Of a DNA stretch of 64,000 bases, positions 28,444-36,595 are shown piece after piece. A program made the translations under genes and the position numbers. Every line of letters starts with the position of its first letter. The first letter of the stretch is position 1. The DNA is taken from contig NZ_JH651384.1 in the NCBI RefSeq assembly GCF_000260135.1, positions 4,014,693 to 4,078,692 of the forward strand. Reading direction: 5' to 3'. The notes under the pieces were generated by a model. The model saw only the letters and a program-made list of their open reading frames with translations, was not told the origin of the DNA and did not search any database. Origin of the DNA: Thiothrix nivea DSM 5205 (GTDB taxonomy: Bacteria > Pseudomonadota > Gammaproteobacteria > Thiotrichales > Thiotrichaceae).

Positions 28444-29597
28444 AAGTTCTGGTGCTGAATGCGGGCAGCTCTTCCATCAAGTACCAGGTGTTCGCGATGG
28501 CGGATCAGCAGGTGTTGGTGAAAGGGCTGATCGACCGTATCGGTGAAGCGGGCAGTGAAATCGCTTCGCATCATCAATCGCTGGAGCGGATCATCCAGCA
28601 TTTGCAGGCGAGTGGCGTCACGGTCGACGCCATCGGCCACCGGGTGGTGCACGGTGGTGAACGCTTCCACCAACCGGCGCAGATCGACGCGGATGTCATT
28701 GCCGCCATCCGCGCCATGATTTCGCTGGCTCCGCTGCACAACCCGGCCAATCTGGAAGGTATCGAGGTAGCGCAACGCCTGTTCCCCGACGTGCCGCAGG
28801 TGGCGGTGTTCGATACCGCTTTCCACCAGACCATGCCGCCGGTCGCATTCCGTTATGCGCTGCCGGAAAGCCTGTATCGCGAGCACAAGGTGCGCCGCTA
28901 CGGTTTCCACGGCACTTCACACCGCTATGTGGCACAACAGGCGGCGCTTTATTTACAAACTGGCTTGGCTGACCTCAACCTGATTACCCTGCATCTGGGC
29001 AACGGGTGCAGCGCCACCGCGATTGCCGGGGGCAAAAGCGTTGATACCTCGATGGGCATGACCCCGCTGGAAGGGTTGGTGATGGGAACCCGTTGCGGTG
29101 ATATTGACCCGGCGCTGCATTTCTACCTGCAACGTGAAACTGGCCTCGATAGCGCGGCGCTGGAATCCTTGCTCAACAAGCACAGCGGCCTGAAAGGCGT
29201 CTGCGGCGTCAGTGATATGCGCGAAATCCAGCAGCGGGCCGAGAAAGGTGACGAAGCCGCGCAACTGGCCGAGGCCATGTTTGCCTACCGGGTGAAGAAA
29301 TACATCGGCGCATACTTGGCGGTGCTGGGCAAGGTGGATGCCATCGTGTTTACCGGCGGAATCGGTGAACATTCGGCGCGCATCCGCGAACTGGTGTGCC
29401 GTAATCTGGAAGGCTTGGGCGTGGAGCCGGATTGGGTACGCAACTGGCTGCCGACTGACGGGGTTCTGGAATTCCAGCAGCCGGATGCACCGCTCAGGCT
29501 GCTGGTGGTTCCAACCAATGAGGAGCTGGAAATTGCACGCAGTACGGCTACTTTAGTACTTGCCCCATCCGCTCCCACTTCACCTCATTCCCCTTGA
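28440..29597 (+). CDS. ackA: Acetate kinase
   Basis: Makes ATP and acetate from acetyl phosphate. Hallmarks are VLNAGSSSIKYQVF at the N terminus, GHRVVHGGERF, FDTAFHQTMP, RRYGFHGTSHRYV and LHLGNGCSATAIAGGKSVDTSMG. The 385 residues are slightly short of 400. The normal ending EELEIARSTA is followed by about 14 extra residues rich in Pro, Ser and Ala, encoded by sequence that on the other strand is the 3' end of a lepB-like fragment. The natural stop may therefore have been lost to a rearrangement there. Confidence 0.95.
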   Translation: MKVLVLNAGSSSIKYQVFAMADQQVLVKGLIDRIGEAGSEIASHHQSLERIIQHLQASGVTVDAIGHRVVHGGERFHQPAQIDADVIAAIRAMISLAPLHNPANLEGIEVAQRLFPDVPQVAVFDTAFHQTMPPVAFRYALPESLYREHKVRRYGFHGTSHRYVAQQAALYLQTGLADLNLITLHLGNGCSATAIAGGKSVDTSMGMTPLEGLVMGTRCGDIDPALHFYLQRETGLDSAALESLLNKHSGLKGVCGVSDMREIQQRAEKGDEAAQLAEAMFAYRVKKYIGAYLAVLGKVDAIVFTGGIGEHSARIRELVCRNLEGLGVEPDWVRNWLPTDGVLEFQQPDAPLRLLVVPTNEELEIARSTATLVLAPSAPTSPHSP

Positions 29598-29910
29598 CCG
29601 ACAGCCACACCTGACGCGCCTTGCCGATGACATCCTGCAAGTGCACCGTGCCGAAAAAGCGGGAGTCGTTGCTGGCGGCGCGGTTGTCACCCAGCACGAA
29701 AACTTCCCCAGGCGGAATGATCATCTCCGTCTGCGGCAGCTTCGGGTTGGTGTTTGCCCAATAGACCTGCCATTGTTTTTCACCATCCGTTTCGGTCACG
29801 AACAATGCGCCGTTTTTATCGGTTTCTTCGGCAATCGCCGGAACAACCAGAAACGCAAAGCCAAGAAACAGCCAGTTACAGGATTTTTGGTGTTTTGGTC
29901 TAACAGGCAT
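29548..29910 (-). pseudogene. Truncated signal peptidase I paralogue
   Basis: The last ~85 residues match the C-terminal domain of the intact LepB encoded 670 nt away: LPQTEMIIPPGEVFVLGDNR, then SNDSRFFGTVHLQDVIGKAR, with many substitutions. The catalytic Ser and Lys regions are absent. From the ATG at 29910 the product would be 120 residues starting with a hydrophobic, signal-peptide-like stretch (WLFLGFAFLVVPAIA). It overlaps the ackA 3' end by 50 nt. Either a remnant of an old tandem lepB duplication or a small chimeric exported protein; the divergence argues against a recent duplication. Confidence 0.65.
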
Positions 29911-30010
29911 GTAGCCGGGGGTTTTCTCCACCCCGGACAATGAAAGATGATAGGGGTAGGAGCCACGGTATGAGGGCGGAAGTTCTACTGGCAAGTCGAG
30001 TTTCCGTATC

Positions 30011-30559
30011 TGTCTAGACCCATGTGATTATAAGCTCTATAAATTTGGTAAACTGCACCGCGCCCGTCAGGTACTGAACAGCCTACAATCAGGAAAAGAG
30101 TTGACGCATGAACATCCATAGCCAAGCCCGCACGACCCCAAAGATACGCGAAGAGATTCGGGACAGCAAAGGCAAGATGACGCTCGAAGCAGCCGCCAAG
30201 CACTTCAATGTGAGTCGTTCGACCATCCTTAAATGGCGTGGTCGGGAGAGCATGAACGACCGTTCGCATCGTCCCCATCAAGTCCATACGGCTCTGACCC
30301 CCATTCAGGAGGAGATTGTCGTCGAATTGCGCCGTACCTTGCTGTTGACCGTGGATGACCTGCTGGTCGTGACCCGTGAATTCATCAAGCAGGACATGGT
30401 GCGTTCCCCGCTGATCCGCCTGTTAAAACGGCATCAGGCCAACCGCCTGCAAGACTTATATGCGGCGCAGTCAGGCGAGTCGGAAACCGACAAACCCAAG
30501 ACCTTCAAGAACTACGGGCCGGGCTATATTCATGTAGATGTCTAGACCCATGTGATTAT
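30011..30559 (+). mobile_element. IS481-family remnant between 21-bp direct repeats
   Basis: An insertion-sequence fragment whose two ends carry the same 21-bp sequence (starting TGTCTAGACCCA) in direct orientation at 30011-30031 and 30539-30559. Intact IS481-type elements start with TGT and have inverted ends, so the right end is missing and the second copy looks like another left end abutting the broken transposase. It lies between the lepB fragment and lepB. Confidence 0.6.
30108..30545 (+). pseudogene. Truncated IS481-type DDE transposase
   Basis: 145 codons encoding an N-terminal helix-turn-helix (TLEAAAKHFNVSRSTILKWR, residues about 25-44), a second helical segment and the start of the rve catalytic core, ending GPGYIHVDV. 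The aspartate of HVD is probably the first DDE residue; the other two are lost. The stop codon arises from the abutting second 21-bp repeat. The product cannot be a functional transposase. Confidence 0.75.
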
Positions 30560-30579
30560 GATTGGGTACAGTTTACCAC

Positions 30580-31500
30580 CTATTGCAACACTTTCCCCAT
30601 CCGTTCCCAATGCACGCTGTTGCCGCTGGCAGAGAACCATATCTGACGCGCCTTGCCAACCACATCCTGTAACGGCACTACGCCGAAAAAGCGGGAGTCA
30701 TTGCTGCCGGTGCGGTTGTCACCCATCACGAAGACATGCCCAGGCGGAACCATCAGTTCGGTTTGTGGCAGTTGCAGTTTGTTTTCGCCCCAGAACACCT
30801 GCCAGCTTTTACCCTCGCTGCTTTCTGTCACCAGCAGCCCATTATCCGTATCGCTGACCTCGGTGCGCAACGGTTTGCCGTTGATGAGCACGTCGGCTCC
30901 CTTGACCTGGATCTTTTCCCCCGGCAAACCGATGATACGCTTGATGTAATAGGTGGTGCGGTTGTTGGGGTAAACAAAAATGGCAATGTCGCCACGTTGC
31001 ACCGCCTGTTTGTAACCGGGGCGGTTGTAACGCTTGTCGGCAAACAGGATGTCGCCCTTGAGCACGGTCGGCTGCATACTTTCCGAAGGTACGCGGAACG
31101 ATTCCACCAGATTCTGCCGCAGGTAATCGGTCAGGAGCGGCAGCGCCAGCACGCTGCAAAGCAGCAGCACCAGTACATAGGTGCCGCTTTTCTGCCAGCC
31201 TTGCAGCACATGATCTTGTTTGCGGCGAGCACTGCGGAAGGCATCCACCATTCCGTATAGCCACACCCCCAGCCACGCCAGCACGCTGGCCAGCAGGGCG
31301 GGCAACGTCCAGCTGGCGGGCAGGTACAGCGCAATCAGCACGACCGCCGGTACAGCCAGCAACGTAAAGCTGAGAAACAGCCAGATCGCCTTGTTTATTT
31401 CGCCATTATAAAGCTGCCCGAAACCGGGCAGGATGAGGGACATCAGCAGTGCAAACAATGGTTTGCGGCGTTTGATGCGGGGTGGGGAATCGGTTTGCAT
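30580..31500 (-). CDS. lepB: Signal peptidase I
   Basis: Inner-membrane serine protease that removes signal peptides. Catalytic Ser141 lies in PSESMQPT, Lys187 in YYIKRIIGLPGE, and box E reads GDNRTGSNDSR. Residues 15-85 hold about three hydrophobic helices starting LLMSLILPGFGQLYNGE, more than the two of enteric LepB; a fourth precedes the catalytic domain. The ATG at 31500 (MQTDSPPRIKRR) is chosen for 306 residues. The frame is open 69 codons further upstream, but that part is low-complexity non-membrane sequence. Confidence 0.92.
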   Translation of the reverse strand: MQTDSPPRIKRRKPLFALLMSLILPGFGQLYNGEINKAIWLFLSFTLLAVPAVVLIALYLPASWTLPALLASVLAWLGVWLYGMVDAFRSARRKQDHVLQGWQKSGTYVLVLLLCSVLALPLLTDYLRQNLVESFRVPSESMQPTVLKGDILFADKRYNRPGYKQAVQRGDIAIFVYPNNRTTYYIKRIIGLPGEKIQVKGADVLINGKPLRTEVSDTDNGLLVTESSEGKSWQVFWGENKLQLPQTELMVPPGHVFVMGDNRTGSNDSRFFGVVPLQDVVGKARQIWFSASGNSVHWERMGKVLQ

Positions 31501-31854
31501 GTTGGTTTGGTTCCTTGTCTTTGTACTTGCCTTGTTATACAGGCGGGTGGGGGAAAGGTTACCGGTTGGGGCCGGTTTGGCAAGATTTTCCGGATAAGGT
31601 TTTGGGCGGCTTCCCCGCGCTTTTCTGTGCGAATAAAAAATAAGGATGCTTGAACTTGAACCCACTTTGTTGTAGCGTTCACACCATGAACACCTACCGC
31701 AACACATTGCTCCTATCCTTCCTGCGACTGCCCGGCTGGGCGGTATAAATTCTTACGCCCGGCGGGGCTATACGCGCTATCATTACCCCCACTTTCAGAT
31801 TGATACACGAGTTGCCAAACCTGACAGCGTGCAGCCGTGTTTTGGAGCAAAACC
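31501..31854. other. 354-nt gap between lepB and leuA with possible leader
   Basis: No gene of normal size. A 20-codon frame at 31686-31748 has five Leu codons (TTG CTC CTA, then CTG and CTG). It overlaps and is followed by mutually exclusive pairings: GCCC/GGGC, GGGCG/CGCCC and GCCC/GGGC within 31731-31767. This resembles a leucine attenuator, but no good ribosome binding site precedes the ATG and no T run follows the last hairpin. The rest of the gap shows nothing recognisable. Confidence 0.3.
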
Positions 31855-33405
31855 ATGTCAAAAGAGCGTTTGATTATTTTTGATACCACCTTGCGCGATG
31901 GCGAACAAAGCCCCGGCGCCTCCATGACGCAGGAAGAGAAAATCCGCATTGCGTTGATGCTGGAAAAAATGCGGGTGGACGTCATCGAAGGCGGTTTCCC
32001 GATTGCCAGCCCCGGCGATTTCGAGTCTGTGAAAGCCATCGCCAGCATCGTCAAGGACAGCACCATCTGTGGCCTCGCCCGTGCGCTGGAAAAAGACATC
32101 GACCGTGCGGCTGAGGCTATCAAACCGGCCAATTCCGGGCGTATCCACACCTTTATTGCCACCTCCCCAATCCACATGCAAAACAAGTTGCGCATGACGC
32201 CGGATCAAGTAGTGGAACAGGCCGTATTTGCAGTGAAACGGGCGCGTAACTACACCGACGATGTTGAGTTTTCCTGTGAAGACGCGGGTCGCTCCGAATT
32301 CGATTTCCTCTGCCGGGTAATCGAAGCGGCGATTGACGCAGGCGCACGTACCATCAATATCCCGGATACGGTCGGCTATCAGATCCCATCCGTATTTGGC
32401 GAAATCGTCGGTCGCTTGATCCAGACCATCCCGAATGCTGACAAGGCCATTTTCTCGGTGCATTGCCATAACGACCTCGGCTTGGCGGTCGGCAATTCCC
32501 TGTCTGCCGTCATGAATGGTGCACGCCAGGTCGAATGCACCATCAACGGCTTGGGTGAACGTGCCGGTAACGCTTCCCTGGAAGAAATCGTCATGGCGGT
32601 ATGCACCCGCGCGGATGTGTTCCCGGTCGAAACCCGCATCGACACCACCCATATCGTGCCGACTTCCCGCCTGGTTTCCAGCGTCACCGGCTTCCCGGTA
32701 CAGCCCAACAAGGCCATCGTTGGCGCGAACGCCTTTGCCCACGAATCCGGCATCCATCAGGATGGCGTGCTCAAACACCGCGAAACCTACGAAATCATGC
32801 GCGCGCAGGACGTGGGCTGGAGCGACAACAAGATCGTGTTGGGCAAACATTCTGGTCGCAACGCCTTCAAAACCCGCTTACAAGAGTTGAACATTGAGCT
32901 GAAGTCCGAAGAAGAGCTGAATGCCGCCTTCTCCCGCTTCAAGGATTTGGCAGACCGCAAGCATGACATCTTCGACGAAGACCTGATGGTGTTGATGATG
33001 GATGCGCGTGCCGCTGAAGAAAGCGCTGTGTATGAGCTGGTTGCATCCCACGTCTGTTCCGAAACCGGCGAATCGCCTAACGCCCGCGTCACCCTGAAGG
33101 TGGAAGGTGTGGAGCACACCGCGACCGCTATGGGTGGTGGCCCGGTAGATGCTGTGTTCAAGGCAATCGAAGCCATTGTCGGCGAAAGCGCGACCCTGGC
33201 ACTGTATTCCGTCAACAACATCACCAGCGGCACGGATGCGCAGGGCGAAGTGACGGTACGTCTGGAAAAGAGTGGGCGTATCATCCACGGCCACGGTGCT
33301 GACACCGACATCGTAATCGCCTCCGCCAAGTCTTACGTGGACGCCTGGAACAAATTGGCCAGCCAGTCACTGCGCGAACACCCGCAGCACCATCAGGGGG
33401 TGTAA
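31855..33405 (+). CDS. leuA: 2-isopropylmalate synthase
   Basis: First committed enzyme of leucine synthesis, condensing acetyl-CoA with 2-oxoisovalerate. The DRE-TIM barrel starts [18 protein letters not shown]. The [12 protein letters not shown] metal motif, [17 protein letters not shown] and the catalytic [13 protein letters not shown] follow, then the regulatory LeuA dimer domain. The ATG at 31855 (MSKERLII) is chosen over one six codons upstream because of the GGAG-like site before it and homologue length (516 residues). Do not confuse it with the nifV homologue at 57984, which lacks the regulatory domain. Confidence 0.95.
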   Translation: MSKERLIIFDTTLRDGEQSPGASMTQEEKIRIALMLEKMRVDVIEGGFPIASPGDFESVKAIASIVKDSTICGLARALEKDIDRAAEAIKPANSGRIHTFIATSPIHMQNKLRMTPDQVVEQAVFAVKRARNYTDDVEFSCEDAGRSEFDFLCRVIEAAIDAGARTINIPDTVGYQIPSVFGEIVGRLIQTIPNADKAIFSVHCHNDLGLAVGNSLSAVMNGARQVECTINGLGERAGNASLEEIVMAVCTRADVFPVETRIDTTHIVPTSRLVSSVTGFPVQPNKAIVGANAFAHESGIHQDGVLKHRETYEIMRAQDVGWSDNKIVLGKHSGRNAFKTRLQELNIELKSEEELNAAFSRFKDLADRKHDIFDEDLMVLMMDARAAEESAVYELVASHVCSETGESPNARVTLKVEGVEHTATAMGGGPVDAVFKAIEAIVGESATLALYSVNNITSGTDAQGEVTVRLEKSGRIIHGHGADTDIVIASAKSYVDAWNKLASQSLREHPQHHQGV

Positions 33406-33411
33406 GCGCCT

Positions 33412-34188
33412 GTGGATGCGCAACTGCGGAGCCGCTACATGCAGGCAATGGGAATTCCGGTGTGGAGGTTGAAGGATACACCTCCGCCGGTGGTTGTTTC
33501 CTCTGTGCCTGCTTCCCTTGAAAGAAACCCCTCCCCAATCCCCCCCTTATCAGGGGAGGGAGGCAGGGATGTAGTGGTTTCTTCCTCCTCCCCTGATAAG
33601 GGGAGGGCGGGAAGGGTTTCTTATTCCCACATGGACTGGCAAGAACTCCGTGCCACCGTTCTCGCCTGCACCCGTTGCGACATCAGCAAAACCCGCGCCA
33701 ATGCCGTTTTCGGTATCGGCAACCAGCAAGCTGACTGGATGGTGATCGGCGAAGCCCCCGGCGCGGAAGAAGACAAGCAGGGCGAGCCATTTGTCGGCAA
33801 GGCCGGGCAGTTGCTCAACAACATGCTGCTGGCAATCGGGATGCCGCGCGCAACCGTCTACATCGCCAATATCCTCAAATGCCGCCCGCCCAACAACCGT
33901 GACCCAAAACCGGATGAAGCCACCAACTGCCGGGGCTATCTGGAGCGTCAGATCGAGCTGGTCAACCCCGCCCTGATCCTGGTGGTTGGCCGCATTGCCG
34001 CCCAGAACCTGCTGCAAACCGATGCGCCACTGGCACGCCTGCGTGGCCGTGAACACCGCGCCCCGCTGACCGGAACACCGGTGATTGTTACCTATCACCC
34101 CGCCTACCTGCTGCGCCAACCTGCCGACAAGCGTAAAGCCTGGCAGGATTTGTTGCTTGCCCGTGAAATATCTGCCCGTAGTGCCTGA
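33412..34188 (+). CDS. Family 4 uracil-DNA glycosylase with translated palindromic insert
   Basis: Iron-sulfur uracil-DNA glycosylase that excises uracil from DNA. The catalytic domain (residues about 75-250) has CTRCDISKTR, the GEAPGAEEDKQGEPFVGKAG loop, CRPPNNRDPKPDEATNC (remaining cluster cysteines) and the C-terminal TYHPAYLLRQ. Residues about 37-70 are encoded by a 101-bp palindromic element (33522-33622) and read RNPSPIPPLSGEGG...SSSSPDKGR. The insert lies in the linker between an N-terminal helix and the enzyme core, so function is probably kept. It follows leuA by 6 nt. Confidence 0.9.
   Translation: MDAQLRSRYMQAMGIPVWRLKDTPPPVVVSSVPASLERNPSPIPPLSGEGGRDVVVSSSSPDKGRAGRVSYSHMDWQELRATVLACTRCDISKTRANAVFGIGNQQADWMVIGEAPGAEEDKQGEPFVGKAGQLLNNMLLAIGMPRATVYIANILKCRPPNNRDPKPDEATNCRGYLERQIELVNPALILVVGRIAAQNLLQTDAPLARLRGREHRAPLTGTPVIVTYHPAYLLRQPADKRKAWQDLLLAREISARSA
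33522..33622. repeat. 101-bp palindromic element, copy in glycosylase gene
   Basis: Outer ends AAGAAACCC and GGGTTTCTT and inner arms around CCCTTATCAGGGGAGG / CCTCCCCTGATAAGGG form a long imperfect palindrome. A copy of exactly the same length is at 38175-38275 and a half-copy at 51934-51972. Here it is in-frame coding sequence. Confidence 0.85.
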
Positions 34189-34192
34189 CTAT

Positions 34193-34666
34193 ATGCCTAG
34201 TATTGAAAACGATTTCCTGCCCCTGCGCCCGATGGTGCCACAGGATGTGGATGCCGTGATGGCAGTGGAGACGTGCGCGTTTCCATATCCGTGGACAGCG
34301 GGTATTTTTCACGACTGCCTTAAGCATGGCTATTCCTGCTGGATTTACGAGCAAGAGGAGGAGGTTGCTGGTTACGCGGTAGTGATGTTTGCTGTGGATG
34401 AAATGCACCTGCTCAATATCTGCATCCGCCCGCAAGACCACGGCAAGGGTTTGGGCAGCCGCCTGCTGAAAACGCTGGAACGGATTGCGCGTGGCATCAA
34501 GGCTGAAACCTGTTTTTTGGAAGTGCGCCAGTCCAATTTTTCTGCCATCCGCCTATACCTGAATGCCGGGTTCAATGAGGTAGGGCTGCGCAAAGCTTAC
34601 TACCCAGCAGCAATTGGGCGTGAAGATGCCATCGTTATGGCAAAAACTTTGCTCAATGTGTTGTAA
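34193..34666 (+). CDS. rimI: Ribosomal protein S18 alanine N-acetyltransferase
   Basis: GNAT acetyltransferase. The acetyl-CoA site is ICIRPQDHGKGLGSRLLKTL (motif A, near residues 80-100), and motif B is ETCFLEVRQSNFSAIRLYLNAGF followed by GLRKAYYP, the RimI pattern. In relatives it acetylates the N terminus of ribosomal protein S18. The ATG at 34193 gives 157 residues; the open frame extends back into the glycosylase gene but starts there are unlikely. It begins 4 nt after that gene's stop. Confidence 0.87.
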   Translation: MPSIENDFLPLRPMVPQDVDAVMAVETCAFPYPWTAGIFHDCLKHGYSCWIYEQEEEVAGYAVVMFAVDEMHLLNICIRPQDHGKGLGSRLLKTLERIARGIKAETCFLEVRQSNFSAIRLYLNAGFNEVGLRKAYYPAAIGREDAIVMAKTLLNVL

Positions 34667-34781
34667 AAAAGTTGCAAATAGGGTAGGTATTGGCGTTTTG
34701 TAGTAGTATTATTACCACTTTTACTGTGTGAGTTTTGGCCATATTGTGTGTAAAACGGAATTTGCAGATCCAACAAGGTTG

Positions 34782-36107
34782 ATGATTACAGGCGAGGCTG
34801 CACATGTGCCTTCCGCCGTGCATCACATTCCTGCCGATAAAGTCTGTGGCCGTGCCAAGGATGTCGTGCGTCGTCTGCAAAAAGCAGGTTACGAAGCCTA
34901 TCTGGTGGGTGGTTGCGTGCGTGACCTGCTACTGGGGCGTACACCCAAGGATTTCGATATTGCCACCAGCGCACGCCCGGAAGAAATTCGCAAGCTGTTC
35001 AATTCCTGTCGCCTGATTGGCCGCCGTTTCCGCCTTGCCCACATTTATTATGGGCGTGACTATCTGGAAGTGGCGACTTTCCGGGCCCCGCATGATGAAG
35101 GGGATGATGGCGGCAAAGTAAACGATGAAGGCCGCATCATCCATGATAACGTCTACGGCACGCTGGAAGAGGATGTGTGGCGGCGTGATTTCACCATCAA
35201 CGCCCTGTTTTACAACCCCAGTAATGGCGAGTTGCTGGATTTTGTTGGCGGGCTGGATGATTTGCACCATCGTAAAATCCGCCTGATTGGCGACCCGGAA
35301 AAACGTTTCCGTGAAGACCCGGTGCGTTTGTTGCGCGCTATCCGTTTCGCCGCCAAGCTCGGGTTTGACATCGAAGAGCGCACCCGCACGCCCATTGCTT
35401 CCCTGGCCATTTTGCTGGAAGCTGTGTCCTCCGCACGCCTGTTCGACGAAATCATCAAACTGCTGCACAGCGGCGATGGCTTGCCGACTTACCGTCTGTT
35501 GCGCGAATACGGGGTGTTGCAACACCTGTTGCCGCTGACGACAGAAAGTATTGAAGAGGACAGCACCGGCAATTTTGCCCGTATGGTGGAGCTGTCACTG
35601 GGCAACACCGACCAGCGGATTGCGGAAGGCAAATCGGTGATGCCTGCGTTCCTGTATGCGGTGCTGCTGTGGCACAAGGTGCATCTGGCTGCAGTGTCGC
35701 TGCAACTGAAAGGGATGCCGGAAATGCAGGCGCTGCATGTGGCGGCAACGGATGCCTTGCGTGATCAGGTTGATTTCACTGCCGTGCCGCGCCGTTTCAG
35801 TAACATCACCCGTGAAATCTGGGCGCTACAATCGCGTTTCCGCCACCGTGACTTGCGTCGCGCTAATCTGTTGTTGGGGAATGCGCGTTTCCGTGCTGCC
35901 TATGATTTCCTGTGCTTGCGAGCCGAAGCCGGTGAGCAGGTGAAGGACGACGCTGAATGGTGGACTGCCTTCCAGCACGCAACGCCAGAGGAGCGCCAGG
36001 AACTTTCCAATGGCGCACAAGGCAAAAAGGCGGGTCTGCGTCGCCGTAAGAAGCGCAAGAAAAGCAGCAACGCCAAAGCTGCCACGTCTCCACCCGCCAG
36101 CGAATGA
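34782..36107 (+). CDS. pcnB: Poly(A) polymerase I
   Basis: Adds poly(A) tails to RNA 3' ends, marking them for decay and controlling plasmid copy number in relatives. The nucleotidyltransferase core has YLVGGCVRDLLLGRTPKDFDI near residue 45, then RRFRLAHIYYG and EDVWRRDFTINALFYN. RNA-binding DPVRLLRAIRFAAKLGFDI follows. The C terminus is a lysine/arginine-rich tail. Start uncertain: the ATG at 34782 (441 residues) has AAGG upstream; a GTG at 34728 would add 18 codons without a clear ribosome site. The stop overlaps folK (ATGA). Confidence 0.93.
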   Translation: MITGEAAHVPSAVHHIPADKVCGRAKDVVRRLQKAGYEAYLVGGCVRDLLLGRTPKDFDIATSARPEEIRKLFNSCRLIGRRFRLAHIYYGRDYLEVATFRAPHDEGDDGGKVNDEGRIIHDNVYGTLEEDVWRRDFTINALFYNPSNGELLDFVGGLDDLHHRKIRLIGDPEKRFREDPVRLLRAIRFAAKLGFDIEERTRTPIASLAILLEAVSSARLFDEIIKLLHSGDGLPTYRLLREYGVLQHLLPLTTESIEEDSTGNFARMVELSLGNTDQRIAEGKSVMPAFLYAVLLWHKVHLAAVSLQLKGMPEMQALHVAATDALRDQVDFTAVPRRFSNITREIWALQSRFRHRDLRRANLLLGNARFRAAYDFLCLRAEAGEQVKDDAEWWTAFQHATPEERQELSNGAQGKKAGLRRRKKRKKSSNAKAATSPPASE

Positions 36108-36595
36108 ACCCCGTTACCTGTTACATCGGTTTAGGCAGTAACCTTGGTGACCCGGCTGCCAACCTGCATTCCGCGATTGACCAGATTGCCGCCACTGCGG
36201 GAGTTGAGCTGCGCGGCGTTTCCCGTTTCTACGCCAGCAAGCCAATGGGGCCGCAGGATCAGCCGGATTACGTGAATGCAGTGGCTTGCGTAAAAACCAT
36301 GCTCGGTGCACATGACCTGTTGCAAGCCCTGTTTGTGGTGGAAAGGGCGCATGGCCGGGTGCGGGATGCAGCCTTGCGCTGGGGGCCACGCACCCTGGAT
36401 CTGGACTTGTTGTTGTACGGGGCCGAAATTGTCGAAACAGCAGACTTGCGCGTGCCGCATCCGGGCATTTGTGAACGTTCGTTTGTGGCGTTGCCGCTGC
36501 ATGACCTTGCGCCCAGGCTGGTTTTTCCGGATGGACGCCGTTTGCAGGATTGCCTGCAAGCCTTGACGTGCGATGACCTCTATCCGCTGACCTGA
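36104..36595 (+). CDS. folK: HPPK, 6-hydroxymethyl-7,8-dihydropterin pyrophosphokinase
   Basis: Folate pathway kinase transferring pyrophosphate from ATP to hydroxymethyl-dihydropterin. Motifs: YIGLGSNLGDPAANL at the N terminus, SRFYASKPMGPQDQPDYVNAV, the catalytic WGPRTLDLDLLLYG and VPHPGICERSFVALPL. The 163 residues are normal. It is coupled to pcnB, as in many gammaproteobacteria. Its 3' end overlaps the convergent RND gene by 16 nt, so no room is left for a terminator. Confidence 0.95.
   Translation: MNPVTCYIGLGSNLGDPAANLHSAIDQIAATAGVELRGVSRFYASKPMGPQDQPDYVNAVACVKTMLGAHDLLQALFVVERAHGRVRDAALRWGPRTLDLDLLLYGAEIVETADLRVPHPGICERSFVALPLHDLAPRLVFPDGRRLQDCLQALTCDDLYPLT

Noticed and set aside
30045-30575. 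GGTAAACTG near 30045 and CAGTTTACC near 30567 as inverted ends of the IS remnant
   Set aside because: Only 9-10 bp match, they lie inside one end and outside the other, and the 21-bp direct repeats are a far stronger boundary.
31855-33405. Homocitrate synthase function for the leuA gene
   Set aside because: The full-length protein with the C-terminal regulatory domain and its location outside nif genes fit LeuA.
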